Assembly (NCBI RefSeq): GCF_023343835.1
Contig: NC_064447.1
Coordinates: forward strand, 7,580,001 to 7,644,000
Reading direction: 5' to 3'
Origin: Lagopus muta
Taxonomy: Eukaryota > Chordata > Aves > Galliformes > Phasianidae
Length of the DNA stretch: 64,000 nt
Position 1 is the first letter of the stretch. Each line of letters opens with the position of its first letter. Of this stretch, positions 15,101 through 64,000 are shown piece after piece. The notes beneath the pieces are model-generated. The model worked only from the letters and a program-made list of their open reading frames with translations. It did no database searches and was not told the DNA's origin. The translations under genes and the position numbers were made by a program.

Positions 15101-18100
15101 ATTTCTACAGCAATCAACATGCACTGCTATTCATCTCACACACATAAGAGAAATTAATTTCCAGATTTAGGGGAAAAAAATAAAATCACCAGGACAATCA
15201 CAATGAAAGTAACTCAAGGCTTACTGTCCCACTAAGAGAAGGAACCAATTCTCAAGTCAACTGTATCAGTACCATTCAGAAGGCTCAAATCATACATCAT
15301 AATATTACTCAAGAAATTCTGCAAACCACACAAATTTCCAAGTCCTTCTTGAAGAGAAGAAAATGTGAATGAGCAAACTTATTCAATTGGAAAGATTATT
15401 GCCTGTTTGTAACACAGACAGCAAAGTGAACACAGTAGACAGCTCTTCCCTATTTTGTTTCTTCCTAGTGAAAGGGAACGAGCACAGGAAATAAAGCATA
15501 ATGCCAGATATTGTTGCCTTGGCTTGGCACGAGGCTGCTCGTAACAAATCTCTTTAAGCTTCTTACAAAGAAGTTTTTCCACAGCTCATCTGCTGTCTGT
15601 TAACATCAGTTACACTTTTACAGGAATGAATGGCACAAACCTCTCACTTCCCTTACCTCAATTTGTAAGCTGTCATGTTCTACAAAGAAGTCCAATCTAG
15701 ATGGCGCAACATCAAAGGTAATTCTTTCTCCTCTGTAGAATGGTATCTGAAAGGAGAACACATCGCTCTGACTCCTAAGAAGCCATGATATCAGAACTCC
15801 TTTCCTTCACCATTTTCCACATCCTTATCACTAACAGACACTTCTATGGCCAAATGAGCTGCAAACCTGTTGGAAAAATAACTCAGAGTAACAGAGACAG
15901 AAATAAAGGCAAGATTTCAAGACTGTCTGATGGATACATATAAAACTATGAAAAACCAGAAGAATAACCCTCCATTCAGAAGGTAATTGGTACTTGTGTG
16001 AGAGCTCACAGAGAGTTTAATCTAAGAGAATACGTGATCACTGGAGAATTAAAGGAAAGAGACAAGCTTGGATCCCTTTTCTGGATCAAACAGGTTGAGA
16101 TTGCAAGACCATCGCTGTAGGCATCAGACATACAACAACGCTCTCATGCTTCCTGGACATAAATGAAGAGAATGGACAAAAAGAAAACAGGGATCTTAAA
16201 CAATGTGGGGTAGCCAAAGCCAGCTAAAGCTTCCGGCCTTCCATCAGTCCCTCGGGGTGGTTCTGGAAGTGGTCGGTGTATTCAGGTGATTTGTAACAAA
16301 GTTTCTTTCCCAGAAATCACACCACAGAGTTCTAACACAGCAATTTACTTCCCTGCCAAATGCTTTAGGCTGGATTCTCCTTTTCCAATTATTTGAACCA
16401 GTTAGAAGTACTTCCAACTAGTTCTGTTTTAGTAGCTATAAAATTATACATGAGCTAGCTTAGAAAGCAAAAGTTAACAACTCAATGGATAAACAAACCT
16501 ACCACAGTGTATTTTCCACTTGGAAGGGAAAGAAAGCTGAAAGATCCATCTTCTTTTGATACAACGTTACACAAATAGGAGAGAGACTCATCTCGTGATT
16601 GGAATCCATCCACAGGAGAAATATTGCAGCCCACAACATCCTGGGACAATGAATGAGAGAACACAGAAAATAATCTGGGGACATGTACGACTCAGAATGG
16701 TATTCTGAGAATGAAGGATGGGAAATACAAAAGCCATTTTAAAGACAGCTTGACAGCACAGCTTACAATTCTTGTCTAGGTAAAAGGAAAAAATCAACCA
16801 ATAACTCACTTCATGGTAACAAGGACAGAAAACTGGGAAACTCAGCAGCCCCCAGAACCCTAGAACTGCACTACATGTCTTAACATTAACTGACTTCAGC
16901 TCTGAGGATAAAGTTAACATTACAGAACAGATCTCTACTCTGCATATTAAACCACAATACAACACCAAATGTTCCAGAGTCTTTTCATAAATAACACTTT
17001 TAAGGTAGCAACAGAAGCTACTGATCTTTGATTCCATATCACAAGGGCAAAAAGTGACTGAGATCTTATGTTGAAGGAAAATTACAGCATTACAGCCCCT
17101 GCACAGTGAAATTCAAAGTTTTGTTTGGTAATAATTTCAGTCTTTTTTCAGAAACTGATCTTTCAAATAGTAGATTGTAATCCCCATGAGGGAACATACT
17201 TATCAAACAACGTTCAATGTGCAAAAAGATGCCAGTGGAAAAATACTGTCTTAGAACTGTAGCCCTTTACCTTGCTGACCCACAGTGAATACATGGAGCT
17301 ATAACATCCATTATATTTTGCATTTGTTGCCTGCTTCAGCTCAAGTCTTAGTTTTCAATGCCCCTGAACAACCTGAGCGTTGGGAAATTCATTTGAAAAC
17401 AATAATGGAAAGGGAACAGAAGAATTGAAGTTAAAATAAACTTCTAACTTCTTGTGTCTGAAAAATACAAAGACCTCAAGCTTCAAGGTCACCAACTGTC
17501 AAACAGAAAGCTGTTGTGTTACATGTCTGAGTATTCCATTCAAGTCAGGTGAAAATTGAGCACATACACAGACACTGTATTACAAGGGCCTTGTTACAAA
17601 ATGAAAACAAATAAATACAAAAACACAGCTGGAAAGGTTGTGCAGTTTGTCTTTTATAAGCCAAGCTCAAGATGAACACAGGTAAGAGCCAGGGCACTAT
17701 GAGTACACAAAGCTACTCAGCTTTCCACTTATCTCCATACTTGTACTGAAAAGGTTTCTGAAACACCATTACCTCTTTGGTCACTGAGGAGGAGAAAAGC
17801 AGGAACATGACCCCTTTCATTGGTTCTCCATCACTCCTTACTGACCCAGACACGTTGTAGCCAGCAACAATCAGAGGGCTAGCAGCATAAGCATTAGAAC
17901 TGGTCACCCGTACCACTGTGTTTGACTGAAATACCAAAGCATGTACACTTACATCAGAACTAGATATCAAATCTTGTTCACAGCACTATATAACAAACAG
18001 AAGCTAAGTATTCAATACAGAAATAGAAGAACAAAGAATAGCAGTACTCAAAGAGAATCCACCAGCTATTCAAAACAGAAGGATGCTAAAGCTGCTTTGA

Positions 18101-21100
18101 GTGCTTTTACTGTTTCACTGATTTAGGAATCGGTCAGGACTTCAGAGCTCAGAAAGCAAACAATCTGAGAGGAAAGGATTGAAGCACCTGCTATGACACT
18201 GCATTTCAAACCGAATGTATAGGGTTAGAAAACATAAAGCAGGAGCTCATAGCCAGTCTTCCCCCAGCTGGCTCCACTAGCTCCAGATGAGTCTTGCACA
18301 AGGCAATTTCTTACCAGCCTCTGCTAAATTTAGGAAAATTGCATTAACCTGGTCCACTCACACAAACGTGCTCACAGAGCTGATCAAGACAAAGTCTAGA
18401 CAACACACTCTCATTAAACATGTCCATCAGAACTTCTTTAGGCTCTAACCTCTTTCAACATCCAGGTGGGATGAGATGCAAAGATTTCATATTCGCCAGG
18501 AAGCACTTTGAAGAAAGCAAACCTGTAAAGCAAGAAAAAGCTGATGCTGCTGAAGAGTCATTAACACCTGTTCACAGAAAAGCAATTCATATTCTTCATG
18601 TTTCAGAACTTCTATAATCCCAGTCAATATGGCAGAACAGAAAGAATCTTGTGTGAACAAACAGATGAGGCATGCACGCATGCATATTCCCACACTCACT
18701 TTCCTCCAGGTTGGGTAATAGTTGCTTGTAAGTTTACATCACTGCCAGCGTTTCTCAGTACAACCTGGACTCCAGCAGGACCTAATGACTGACCTTTGCT
18801 GAGAACCTGTCAAAATGAAAACAGTGCACAAGTGGATAAAAATAACTAGCAGAGGTAAACGTTTTTCTGAAGATAGAATTAGCATAAGATGGAATAAATA
18901 AACATAAAGGAATCTAACCTTTCCGTTCACAGAAAACCCTGTGAATACAAAGTTAATATCGCCTCCCTTCGTGCAAATGTCATTAATGCCATCTACATGG
19001 ATGTCTACACTGGTCGGTTCTGGAGGGGAAGAACAATGAAACAGCATGGCAGTTAGTGACAAAGGAACCACAGAGACACTCTGCTTCAGCTTTACAAAAC
19101 TCTTCCAGAAACGCACTAGCTCAAGTGCCCCAGTTGTGCTCTGGAAGCCAAGTTAACCACCCACAAATTCTGATATTGAAAATCCTTCCCTGCTCATTAA
19201 AGATATTTTTATGAAAAATCCACATTATTTCTCATTAGTTCACATGTTACTTCGTCAGTGTCTGCCTTACAGCTCTATTTTTCTACTGTACAGTCAGTAT
19301 ATTTATTAAAACCAAATAGGGTTTCTGCCTTTTACACAGCACGTGATTTTCCCTGCCAACTGCAAGCTAGCAGTAGTTGAAGTCCCACACTGCAAATACA
19401 GTGCCTTATTATAAGAAGAGATATGAACACTCACCAAAACTCCATCCCAGAGGAGGCTCAATTTTAAGAATGAAATCCCCCTAAAAATAATTTTAAAAAG
19501 CAATAACAGTCTTCAATGACCTGATTCAATTTAACTGAAGAATGAAAAAAAAAGTCAGAATACAAGCACAATGCTGCATAGAGTAATACAAGACACAAGA
19601 ACCCCATTCTCCTCTCCTTCTAACTACTATTATGCTGTGTTCAAAAAGCCGCAGAACCTACCCAGACAGTCTGCAATGCTGAGCTTGTATCCTGACAGCT
19701 AAGAGCAGGAGTTAAGCAGCATCATGTTTATAATGCATCTACATCAAAGCTGGCTCATGCACAAGCAGTTCAGTGTTAGAAAGTGTTCAGATCTCTCTAC
19801 CTGCTTCAACAGATGTGCTCTAAAACTACCTTTAGTGTTTCCACTGGGTGGTTTTACTCATACATTCTGCCCAAACATGAGATAACAAAATTCCAATCCT
19901 ACTAAAAGTTCTGTGCCAAAAAGGCACCAATCTACACAGAGATCCTCTTTAAATCAGCAGACACCACATGGGTTCTGAAGTTCGGCCATTAAAAGGCCCT
20001 GAGACCTAAGAAGGAAACAAAAGTCTAATGTCCTCAGATTTGAAGCGGATTTATTTCCAAACCAAAAGCTAACCAATTCTTTACCAGAGCAAAACACTCA
20101 GATCACTTGAGGGCAGCTTGTATCTAATTTGAAAGTAAATATTTTTCCAGTCTAAATAAACACCAAAATATTGCTACATTCTAAGCTTTCGATTTCTTTA
20201 TTTTAATGCTTAAGTCATATCTAATATCAGCAACTAGCCATTCAAATTATTTTCAATTCAATCATATCAAAACAGATATAGCAGAGATATTGCTGTTGCT
20301 ACTGGCAGGTAACTGAAAAGCTTTATCCATACTCACACTGCCAGGACCTACACTTTTCTTTCAGCATTCCTACAGCTACGAGCACTGCACAGCTGAAGCT
20401 ACCTGGCTTCTTCACTGTAACACCACTGAGAAATAGAATAACTGTATTACAAACAGAAAACCAAAGGAAGGGAAGTTGCATCCAAGCATAACAAAATTAC
20501 GTGCTGATCGAAATGCTGTTCTGATGGCAGCAGCTCGTGCCTCTGCTGCAGAGAAGACACTGCAGTATTTTGGTTTCTTACCTTATCATAGAGGGGAATC
20601 ATAAAATACCCATTGTTTGGAGCACAATCTGTCTGGTATTTGAGAGTACCATGCTTTGTGTACAACTTAATCTATAAGAAAGAAAAAAAAAAGAAAGAAA
20701 AAAAAAAAAGATATTTTAAGAAACGCAACCAGAAGCAGAACCAGGAATTCTCCAAGCAAGTGCTTTTACACACAGCAGAGGGTGCACATCCCCCAGCGGC
20801 AACAGAGGTAACGGGGCAAAGGTTTACTGCAGGGCTGCCGGGGAACCGCGGCACAGAGCTCAGCTCCGGGCTCGGGGGAAATCAGCGAGCGCTTAAACGA
20901 GAACCGCCCGGAGCAAGCCGGGTCCCAGCAAGCAGCAGCCGGAGCACGGGGCCCATCCTGCCGTCAGCCCGCCGGGCCGCACGGCCGCAACTCGGGAGGG
21001 AAAGGGGTGGCGGGAGCCGGCGCTGCACCCGGCGCTGCAAGGGGTCCCGCGGTGCGGCGCTGCGAAGGGGCGGCGAGGGCGCCCACCTCGATGAGGGAGT

Positions 21101-21215
21101 AGTTGATCTCCACGTCGGACTTGACGAAGCCGCCGCAGCCCACCACGATGTCCTCGGAGCCCCGCGCCAGGGCGCAGCACAGGGCGCAGCACAGCGCGGC
21201 CGCCCAGGCCCGCAT
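16..21215 (-). CDS. NOMO1: NOMO1, nodal modulator (30 coding exons; last exon off the left edge)
   Basis: Type I ER membrane protein. From knowledge of the family, it partners nicalin and TMEM147 in the back-of-Sec61 complex that helps insert multipass proteins. Exons, 5' to 3' on the minus strand: 21087-21215, 20582-20671, 19435-19480, 18919-19019, 18700-18806, 18450-18522, 17773-17925, 16503-16640, 15657-15746, 14943-15048, 14349-14499, 13653-13830, 12759-12900, 11971-12102, 11513-11649, 11150-11237, 10317-10380, 9107-9202, 7455-7664, 7086-7168, 6157-6316, 5903-6029, 5246-5359, 4476-4603, 3748-3889, 3090-3169, 2080-2190, 1400-1501, 1060-1179, 16-108. They add to 3491 nt (about 1163 codons), and frames join across every junction I checked. 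The peptide follows mammalian NOMO along its length: signal peptide, repeated beta-sandwich domains, a charged segment in exon 19, and one C-terminal membrane helix. The acceptor of 6157-6316 has a weak pyrimidine tract and was fixed by reading frame. Exons 4 and 6 use GTTAGA donors. Confidence 0.95.
6866..6917. repeat. GTTT/GTT microsatellite
   Basis: Imperfect GTTT and GTT units on the plus strand, in the NOMO1 intron between exons 20 and 21. No coding role. Confidence 0.8.
7455..7664 (-). CDS. NOMO1: NOMO1 exon 19, charged segment between beta-sandwich domains
   Basis: At 210 nt this is the longest NOMO1 exon in the window. Its product has a highly charged, helix-prone run (QELRREQQLAEIETRRQERE, then KKGQEEEG) followed by a conserved block ending FSYWAR. 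The charged run looks like a coiled-coil or flexible spacer, and the acidic part varies in length between species as I recall the mammalian protein. It is flanked by a CAG acceptor and a GTACTA donor. Confidence 0.85.
20675..20712. repeat. A-rich tract upstream of NOMO1 exon 2 (T-rich on the coding strand)
   Basis: On the minus strand this is a long T/C tract ending in TATAG, so it serves as an unusually long pyrimidine tract for the acceptor of exon 2 at 20671. It looks like an expanded poly(T)/CTTT repeat. Confidence 0.6.
21087..21215 (-). CDS. NOMO1: NOMO1 first coding exon with start codon and signal peptide
   Basis: The ATG is at 21213-21215. It opens a leucine-, alanine- and cysteine-rich signal peptide of about 19 residues (MRAWAAALCCALCCALARG), then SEDIVVGCGGFVKSDVEINY, the highly conserved start of mature NOMO. 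The exon ends at a GTGGGC donor (21081-21086), and its frame joins exon 2 at 20582-20671, which reads IKLYTKHGTLKYQTDC. The exon lies inside the CpG island. No competing upstream start is needed. Confidence 0.93.
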
Positions 21216-21644
21216 GCCGCCGCTACCGACCTGACTCAGCGCCGCGCTGCCGGAAGGGCCGGGCGAGGCGCGGTGATACCGATGCCGCCCTCTACCGGCT
21301 CGGCGGCCCCGCTGCTAGCCGACACCTCCGTCCCCATCCCGCAGCCGGGCCGTGACGAGTGGCGGGCGGTTCCCATGCGGCGCCGTGGCGGTGAAGCCCG
21401 CGACCCAGAGCGCCGAGCCGGAAAGTCCCGGCCGCAGCCCCTCGGGCCCGAGCCGCACCTCTGCCTCCCTCCCCCGCGGCCGGCGCCGTCCCCTTTGCCC
21501 TCGTGCAGCGCCCGGCCGGACTTTGTTCGCCGCCCCGGCGCCCGGCTCACCTCGCTCCTGGCGGTGCGGGGCTGTCTGTCCGTCGAGGACGCGACTTTCC
21601 CGCCCGTGCTGAGGCACCCCGTGGCGCCGCGGTGAACGGGCAGC

Positions 21645-51854
<30,210 letters not shown>

Positions 51855-53110
51855 CTGACTGATGGAGTACACCATCATGCCTCCACTATCATAAGTTACT
51901 GACCTGCTAATTGAGTTATCATCTTGGTTTTATTCTAAAATGCCTGACATTCAACTACACCTTGTTTGAGCTTTAACTGCAGTGAGTAGATGAAAAGGGA
52001 AGACCTGAGATACACGTTATTTCCTTAGGAAACTGAGCCATTCTGTTTTTATTATGATTCCAGATACCAAAACCTCACTCTTACCTTGAAAATAAGTGTC
52101 AGAATCTTCAACTTAAACACCTTACTGCTTTTATGGTATGAAAACTAACCAAAGAACCACAGCATTTCCCAATTATGCTATAAATTGAGCCTGAATACAC
52201 TGACATACTTAAGGACTACACAGGCTATTTTTAAAAGCCAAGATTTCATGGAGAGTAAGATTTGAATTGATAGCAAGCAAACTATGTTTACATTTTATCC
52301 AAAGCTCCAGGCAGAACAAATTGAGCCTTTTGCCAAAGTCTTAAGAACTGATCACCTAAGCACTGTTCTTACACAAATGTGGTAGACTCCCCAGCAGCAA
52401 CTGGATGAAGTCATCGAAAGTGCAAAAACTCAGGGGAATAGGGAAGAGAAAGTAGGAGGCCACTAAGCATGACAGCACACAGCTGCCTCTGTGCTGCCTG
52501 TTGTCACAGCCAGTGATCAGACCCATTCCATCTCCCTCATCTGCTTTGGATGGGATCTGACTGAATCATGCTGTGTGGAAGGCTGACAACTCTCCTGAAG
52601 GAAAGCCAACTTAGACAAAGAAAGTGGTAACTGAGCTGTTAGAGGGCAGCAGAACATCATTCATCGTATTTCAAGTCCCAGTCACAGCACAGTGCATCCA
52701 AACTTGGACACCAGTATTTCCAAATTGAATTCTGTCATGATGAATTTCTGTGGCAGTGTCCTGCAGTGTGACAGTCTGGCAGATGGGCAAAGGTTCATGT
52801 TTTACGTGGTTCATTCCTGGCTTTCTCCTGGAGTGCAAGCTTACCTCCTGTGCGTACCACCCTGGCACCACATCTCTCAGGTATTACTTTAACAAACCAA
52901 AATGGCTGCCTGAAGCAAAGCCTTCCTGGGCTTCCCACAGCACCAAGGAGCTGCTGTCAGAGCTGCCCCCAAGTCTTTCTTCAGGGACTGCAACAGGACA
53001 ACATGGTGAGCAAATCACACTGTGAAATACTGCTGTTTACTATCACCTTCATGAACGCATTTCATTTGCCCGAAAGCTGCAATAAAGACAGAAGCAGGTA
53101 TTAAAATGGC
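51855..53110 (+). other. ABCC6: Probable ABCC6 3' UTR with candidate poly(A) signal
   Basis: Non-coding sequence after the ABCC6 stop. The first good plus-strand AATAAA is at 53081-53086, which would give a 3' UTR of about 1.2 kb. Short ORFs here show no recognisable protein. The actual 3' end is not proven. Confidence 0.4.
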
Positions 53111-55493
53111 TCAGGTCACAAGTAAGGATGGAGAGTGAGAAAAGTCAAATGCCTGCTGCCTTACTGCTATTAAAATACTAGCAAAAAAAAAAAAAGTTGT
53201 TCATTTCTTTTTTCCTACTTTCTCCAAACCAATATTTGTGGTTAAATAGAGTATCACAAGAGCAGAGCCAAAATGACTCAAACACCAGATAAGTAATGAG
53301 AACCCTTGAGGTTTATCAGTGGATCTCAAAGCAAAAACATTTAAAGCTCTAAGTGGGATGTAAGAATGTAAGGTAGGTGTTTTGTTCAACTGGGGTCAAG
53401 GCGAAGTTGAACCACTGGTGTTCTGGGCAGTTCTGAAGGAGACATCTTAACATACTATAATCTGGGTGGTGATGGTAGAAACATTTTTTAAATGCTTGCT
53501 TTCCAATGCTAAGTTGGTAATGAAGAAAGAAGGCAACAGAAGGAGAAAATAATCAAAACATACTTTGATAATCTTTGAGCAGGTGCTGTTTAGCTATCGG
53601 CAGAAAGCAAAAATACCATCAGCTTTCACACAGAAAGGTGTGCTGAAACAGCACAGAAAATGAATTCCCAAACTACATGTGACCAAAAAAACCCAACAAT
53701 CTGTATTTAAAATGAGTAAGAATCCCCAGTTTTTTGTCCACGTGGTATTGTAAGTGACAAATGAGGAATTCAAGTGTCACAGAAAAGGGCTTTTTTTTTT
53801 TCCCCTTTAAAGAAAACAAGCTCTTCTAGATGTAAATTGTATTCCTGGTAGAAGTGATCCATAGAGCAAAGCATGGAATGAAACAGAAAAGCAAACAGCC
53901 TTTCTCTACAGAAGAGCAAGGATGTTAAGTTCGGCCACTTATTTTTGGGTCTGATAGGTATTTGGCAGATTTTACACAGAACACACATAAACTGCCAGTA
54001 ATGTAGCCAAATAACATTTCCAGTTTTTCTGCTGATCTGAATGAAATCAATTTCATTGCTTTTACAGAAAGAAACACAAAGTTGGGACTGGGGGGAGGGA
54101 GCAAGGAGGAAGTTCCCCTATCTATAGAATCACAAGATGACCAACCATGGCAAATGATTCCCTCTTCACCTGGAAAAGGCCTGGAGGATGAGGACAGGAT
54201 GAACTCAGTCCATTCCCCAGCAATACACGGCAGGGAATTCCTGTTCTACAGCAGCTGGCTGAGGGTGCCCACCTCACATATTTCACAAGAACTGTTCATT
54301 GTAATACCAGCTCCCAGTGCAGTTAGTAACCCCTCCCCCCTAAGTCTTCACAGCACAAAGGGAAATATAAAAACACACGCATCAACATCAAGGCCATCAA
54401 GGCAAAGTAAGTAGATGAAACAGACGTTTGCTACATGACTGTGCTCAGCTGCTGGAATTCATCACCACATCCATGAATTTCATAGCGACCTTTTTTCTTT
54501 TGTTTTTCCCCTTTCTCTCTACTAACCTCTAGAGCTCATTGCCCTGAGCTGTAACACCACTGATCGCTGCTGGATGGCATCAAACTCTTTTGCACTGGAT
54601 CACAGAAAGGCTTCAGTCAGTGGCACAATGTCACAAGCTGCCATGCTAGATTTCACTTACCCTGGTCTTGAAACCGTCCAGGAACTAGAAGAGCATTAGA
54701 TGCAAACACAAGCACAACAATGAAAACAGATTAACTAAGGAAAACACACTGTATCTTACCTTGCAGCAACTTCTATCACTTTCTGCAATTGCTCCCAACA
54801 GTGATGCCTGCAGAGGCCACTACATGGACCTCTCCTTCCTGCCTGAAAGCAGATCTCTCTCAGCTGCACTGCTACCGTAAGGCACCCTGAAGACTACACG
54901 ACACTCATGCACACACATTCTGTGGAAAGAAAACTGCATTTGTTATCTTTGCACACAGTAAAGGTTAATATAGACGGATCCCCATCATGCATAATGCAAT
55001 GTCGTTCAAGCTGCATTCAGATATTAATAATTTTTATGAGGACTACATGGAATCAGGGTCATTAATCAATAGAACAATAGCACAAAGCACCAGCGGGTGC
55101 TCTGACCAAGCAAAAGTGACTGTGCTCCAGAGCTGGGACAGAACGATTTGTGCTTGCAAGTGTATAAATATGTAAAACTGGGAAAACAGTGACACTTAGT
55201 AGCAACTACTTAATTGAAAAAGAACAAGACACACAAAGATGAGTATTCTGACCCTTGTTGCATTATTTATAAAAAGTTATCCACAAAATGCAGCCTGCCT
55301 TTGAGAAGCGCAGTACACCCTCAACAATCATGCACAGCATATAAACAGGGCTGAGAATAACCAATATTACTTTCTAGTGCACCCAGTCTGACACAGCAAA
55401 TGCAGTTTAAGTCATTCTCACATGCACAATTCTACTGTGAGCACATGGTATAGCAGAAACTTAATTCTGCAATCTCTGTATTTCAAAGAGACA
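53111..55493. other. Intergenic region between convergent ABCC6 and ABCC1
   Basis: I see no coding exon, RNA gene or clear transposon. It contains A- and T-runs (for example near 53179 and 53790) and only small unconvincing ORFs. Confidence 0.5.
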
Positions 55494-57374
55494 TTTATTC
55501 CGAGTGCAGTTCCACTGTACAGGACTTACTCAGATAGTAAGGTTGTAAATCTCAGTTATTCAGAAAGAGTAAAGACACCACTCTGTTCCCATCTGCTCCA
55601 GTTTTCCCTTCCATCACAAGGCTGGAGGAAGTTAACAGCAAACTGTGGTGTTAACAGCACACACGTGGTGTGCCCAGGCAAAGGACACAGACAAAGAATC
55701 TTCTCTACAGCACTTCCTGTACTGACCTCTCATTATTAGTCATCTGCACAGCAAACTGCGTTACTGAAAGTTTCTTAGCCACCCTAACGACCTCCAAGCA
55801 TCAGTTCTAACAAGTCCAGTCAGTCTCTGCAGTACCAGTAATTCCTGTTTTCAAGGGAAACCAAACCAAAACCAGAACAAAACCAAACCCCACAACCAAC
55901 CAAAGTTAAGCCTTTGTCAAAAGCAAAGCAAGAAATGCCACACCACGTTATCTTTCAAACATTTTTTTTTTACTGCAAGTTCTTTGTAAATATTCAAATA
56001 GTAATTACAAAAAATACCAAAGAAAATTTCAGTCTATTCAATTTTGGAGAGTCATAATAATTTACAAAAAAATAAATAGCTTTACTCTAAAGAAGACAAC
56101 TGCCTAGTATTAAGGTCAACAACATTCACAGAAGTCCACATTCTCAGAGTACTGAATATTTGGATCCATCTGGCTTACTTTGCCTTTTTCCAGCATTTTC
56201 CTCTAAAATGAGACAAATTAAAATATGAGAAATAAAACTTTTTTCTTTGCACAGAAAACTGAACATTCAAAGACTTCAAAAACCAGACTCCACTGCTAAT
56301 CGAATTGTTAGAGCTCTGACACACAACTTGAAAACAGAAAAACAGTTCTTTGCTTTTGGGTTTTTTTGGTGCTGGGGTATTTTTTGGCTGGTTGTTGCTG
56401 ATTTTAACTACTGTCACAGAATAGTCTCCCAGGAGATTTAAGAGTCAACAGGAGCAGCATGAAGGGCGAGTTTCGTCAACGTAAGGCTAACGGTCCTTGA
56501 TGTAGCAGAACTTCTATTAAAGCACAAAACTGCCAAAGCCAGGGGTATCACAGCATTACGTTGAGCCTGCAACCTCTGCTCAGGTCAGTCCTCACTTCTC
56601 AGCCAAGCCCCACAGGCACAACCAGAATTCTCCACCCAAGTCAGAATTCCTGAGTGAACCGGGTGTAAAATCATGTACTGTATTTTGCAACAGACCAACT
56701 GATGCTAGAGTTGGGTTTTGGAGTGATCATCATCCCAAATATGCTTGAATGCTGCTCTGAAGTTGACGTTGAGGTGCTTTTTCCACATCAGCACTACTGA
56801 CATAGTGAACTTGCTGCTATACAACGTAAACACATGTAAAATCTTTAGGAGAATGCATAGAAGCATTAACCATGTACAGTAAATGCCATAATGAGAAAAC
56901 CTGGCACGAGCATTACTTCACAAGAAGAAAATCTTTGGACGTTAGGACTATATGCCACAAAATGTTCCAAGTGCATATCACAATAGATGGCTCATCAAAT
57001 GAGGAATCAGCAAAGTAAATAACTAGCATTTGCAAAAATACTTAAAACAAAAATGGGTTTGAGGACATAAGAGCAGATGAAAAGAAAAAGCTTTCAAGAA
57101 TTTCTCTGATGAATCACTCCACCTTACATTTGAGCATATAATGACAGATGTCAGGCAAGAACTAAAAGACTACAAAGTGTTTCGCAGAGTTTATATGCTT
57201 CTCCTAAAGCTGGCTAAAAATCAATAACCAGGAGAAGAAAAAAATATTGCATTTTCATGTTACTTCCACTGCTGTGCTGTGGCTGACTTCATTAGGTCTG
57301 TAACCGAATTCACACCAGCTCAGGGGAAATTACATTTGTTTGAGTGCATCACCTCCCCCTTCTCCATTCAAATC
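55494..57374 (-). other. ABCC1: Probable ABCC1 3' UTR with weak candidate poly(A) signal
   Basis: Non-coding sequence after the ABCC1 stop on the minus strand. The only canonical AATAAA I noticed on the minus strand is at 55494-55499, giving a 3' UTR near 1.9 kb. The AT-rich stretch around 55960-56100 has the look of UTR sequence. The boundary is a guess. Confidence 0.3.

Positions 57375-64000
<6,626 letters not shown>

Noticed and set aside
20613..21635. 340-codon plus-strand ORF across the promoter
   Set aside because: Antisense to NOMO1 exons 1-2 and within the CpG island; low-complexity Arg/Pro/Ala composition typical of a chance frame in GC-rich DNA.
55260..55500. Alternative ABCC1 poly(A) signals
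   Set aside because: Apart from the motif at 55494-55499, nearby AT-rich strings are not canonical signals on the minus strand.

Overview
The window is vertebrate nuclear DNA, most likely from a bird. Genes are split into many short exons with GT-AG introns, introns are compact, a CR1-type LINE tail is present, and the gene order NOMO1 - ABCC6 - ABCC1 matches the human 16p13.11 order as I recall it. I cannot name the species.

Layout. (1) 1-21215, minus strand: NOMO1, an ER membrane protein of the translocon. I can place 30 coding exons; only the last short coding exon lies beyond the left edge. (2) 20790-21760: a CpG-island promoter between two divergent start codons 429 bp apart, NOMO1 leftward and ABCC6 rightward. 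(3) 21645-51854, plus strand: ABCC6, complete in 31 exons. The exon lengths add to 4521 nt (1506 codons plus stop) with an open frame throughout. (4) 26897-33437: a 6.5 kb endogenous retrovirus inside ABCC6 intron 7, antisense to the gene. Its LTRs are nearly identical (I see a one-base difference in a C run), its target duplication is 5 bp (ATTTC), and its gag and pol are open with no env. (5) 51855-57374: 3' UTRs and intergenic DNA between two genes that converge tail to tail. (6) 57375-64000, minus strand: the last seven coding exons of ABCC1 and part of the one before.

ABCC6 and ABCC1 are paralogous ABC transporters, and their last seven coding exons have identical lengths (127, 102, 147, 159, 167, 195, 109 nt). 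NOMO1 works in multipass membrane-protein biogenesis and shares only the promoter region with ABCC6.

The most notable feature is the provirus. It stops 14 nt before ABCC6 exon 8, so it replaces the native branch-point region and part of the pyrimidine tract of that splice acceptor with LTR sequence. The provirus itself is odd: a Lys-type primer site, a pol resembling class III (ERV-L-like) elements, an in-frame UAG between gag and pol, no visible zinc knuckle or env, and a Gag whose N-terminus looks membrane-spanning and carries a tandem repeat of N-glycosylation sequons.
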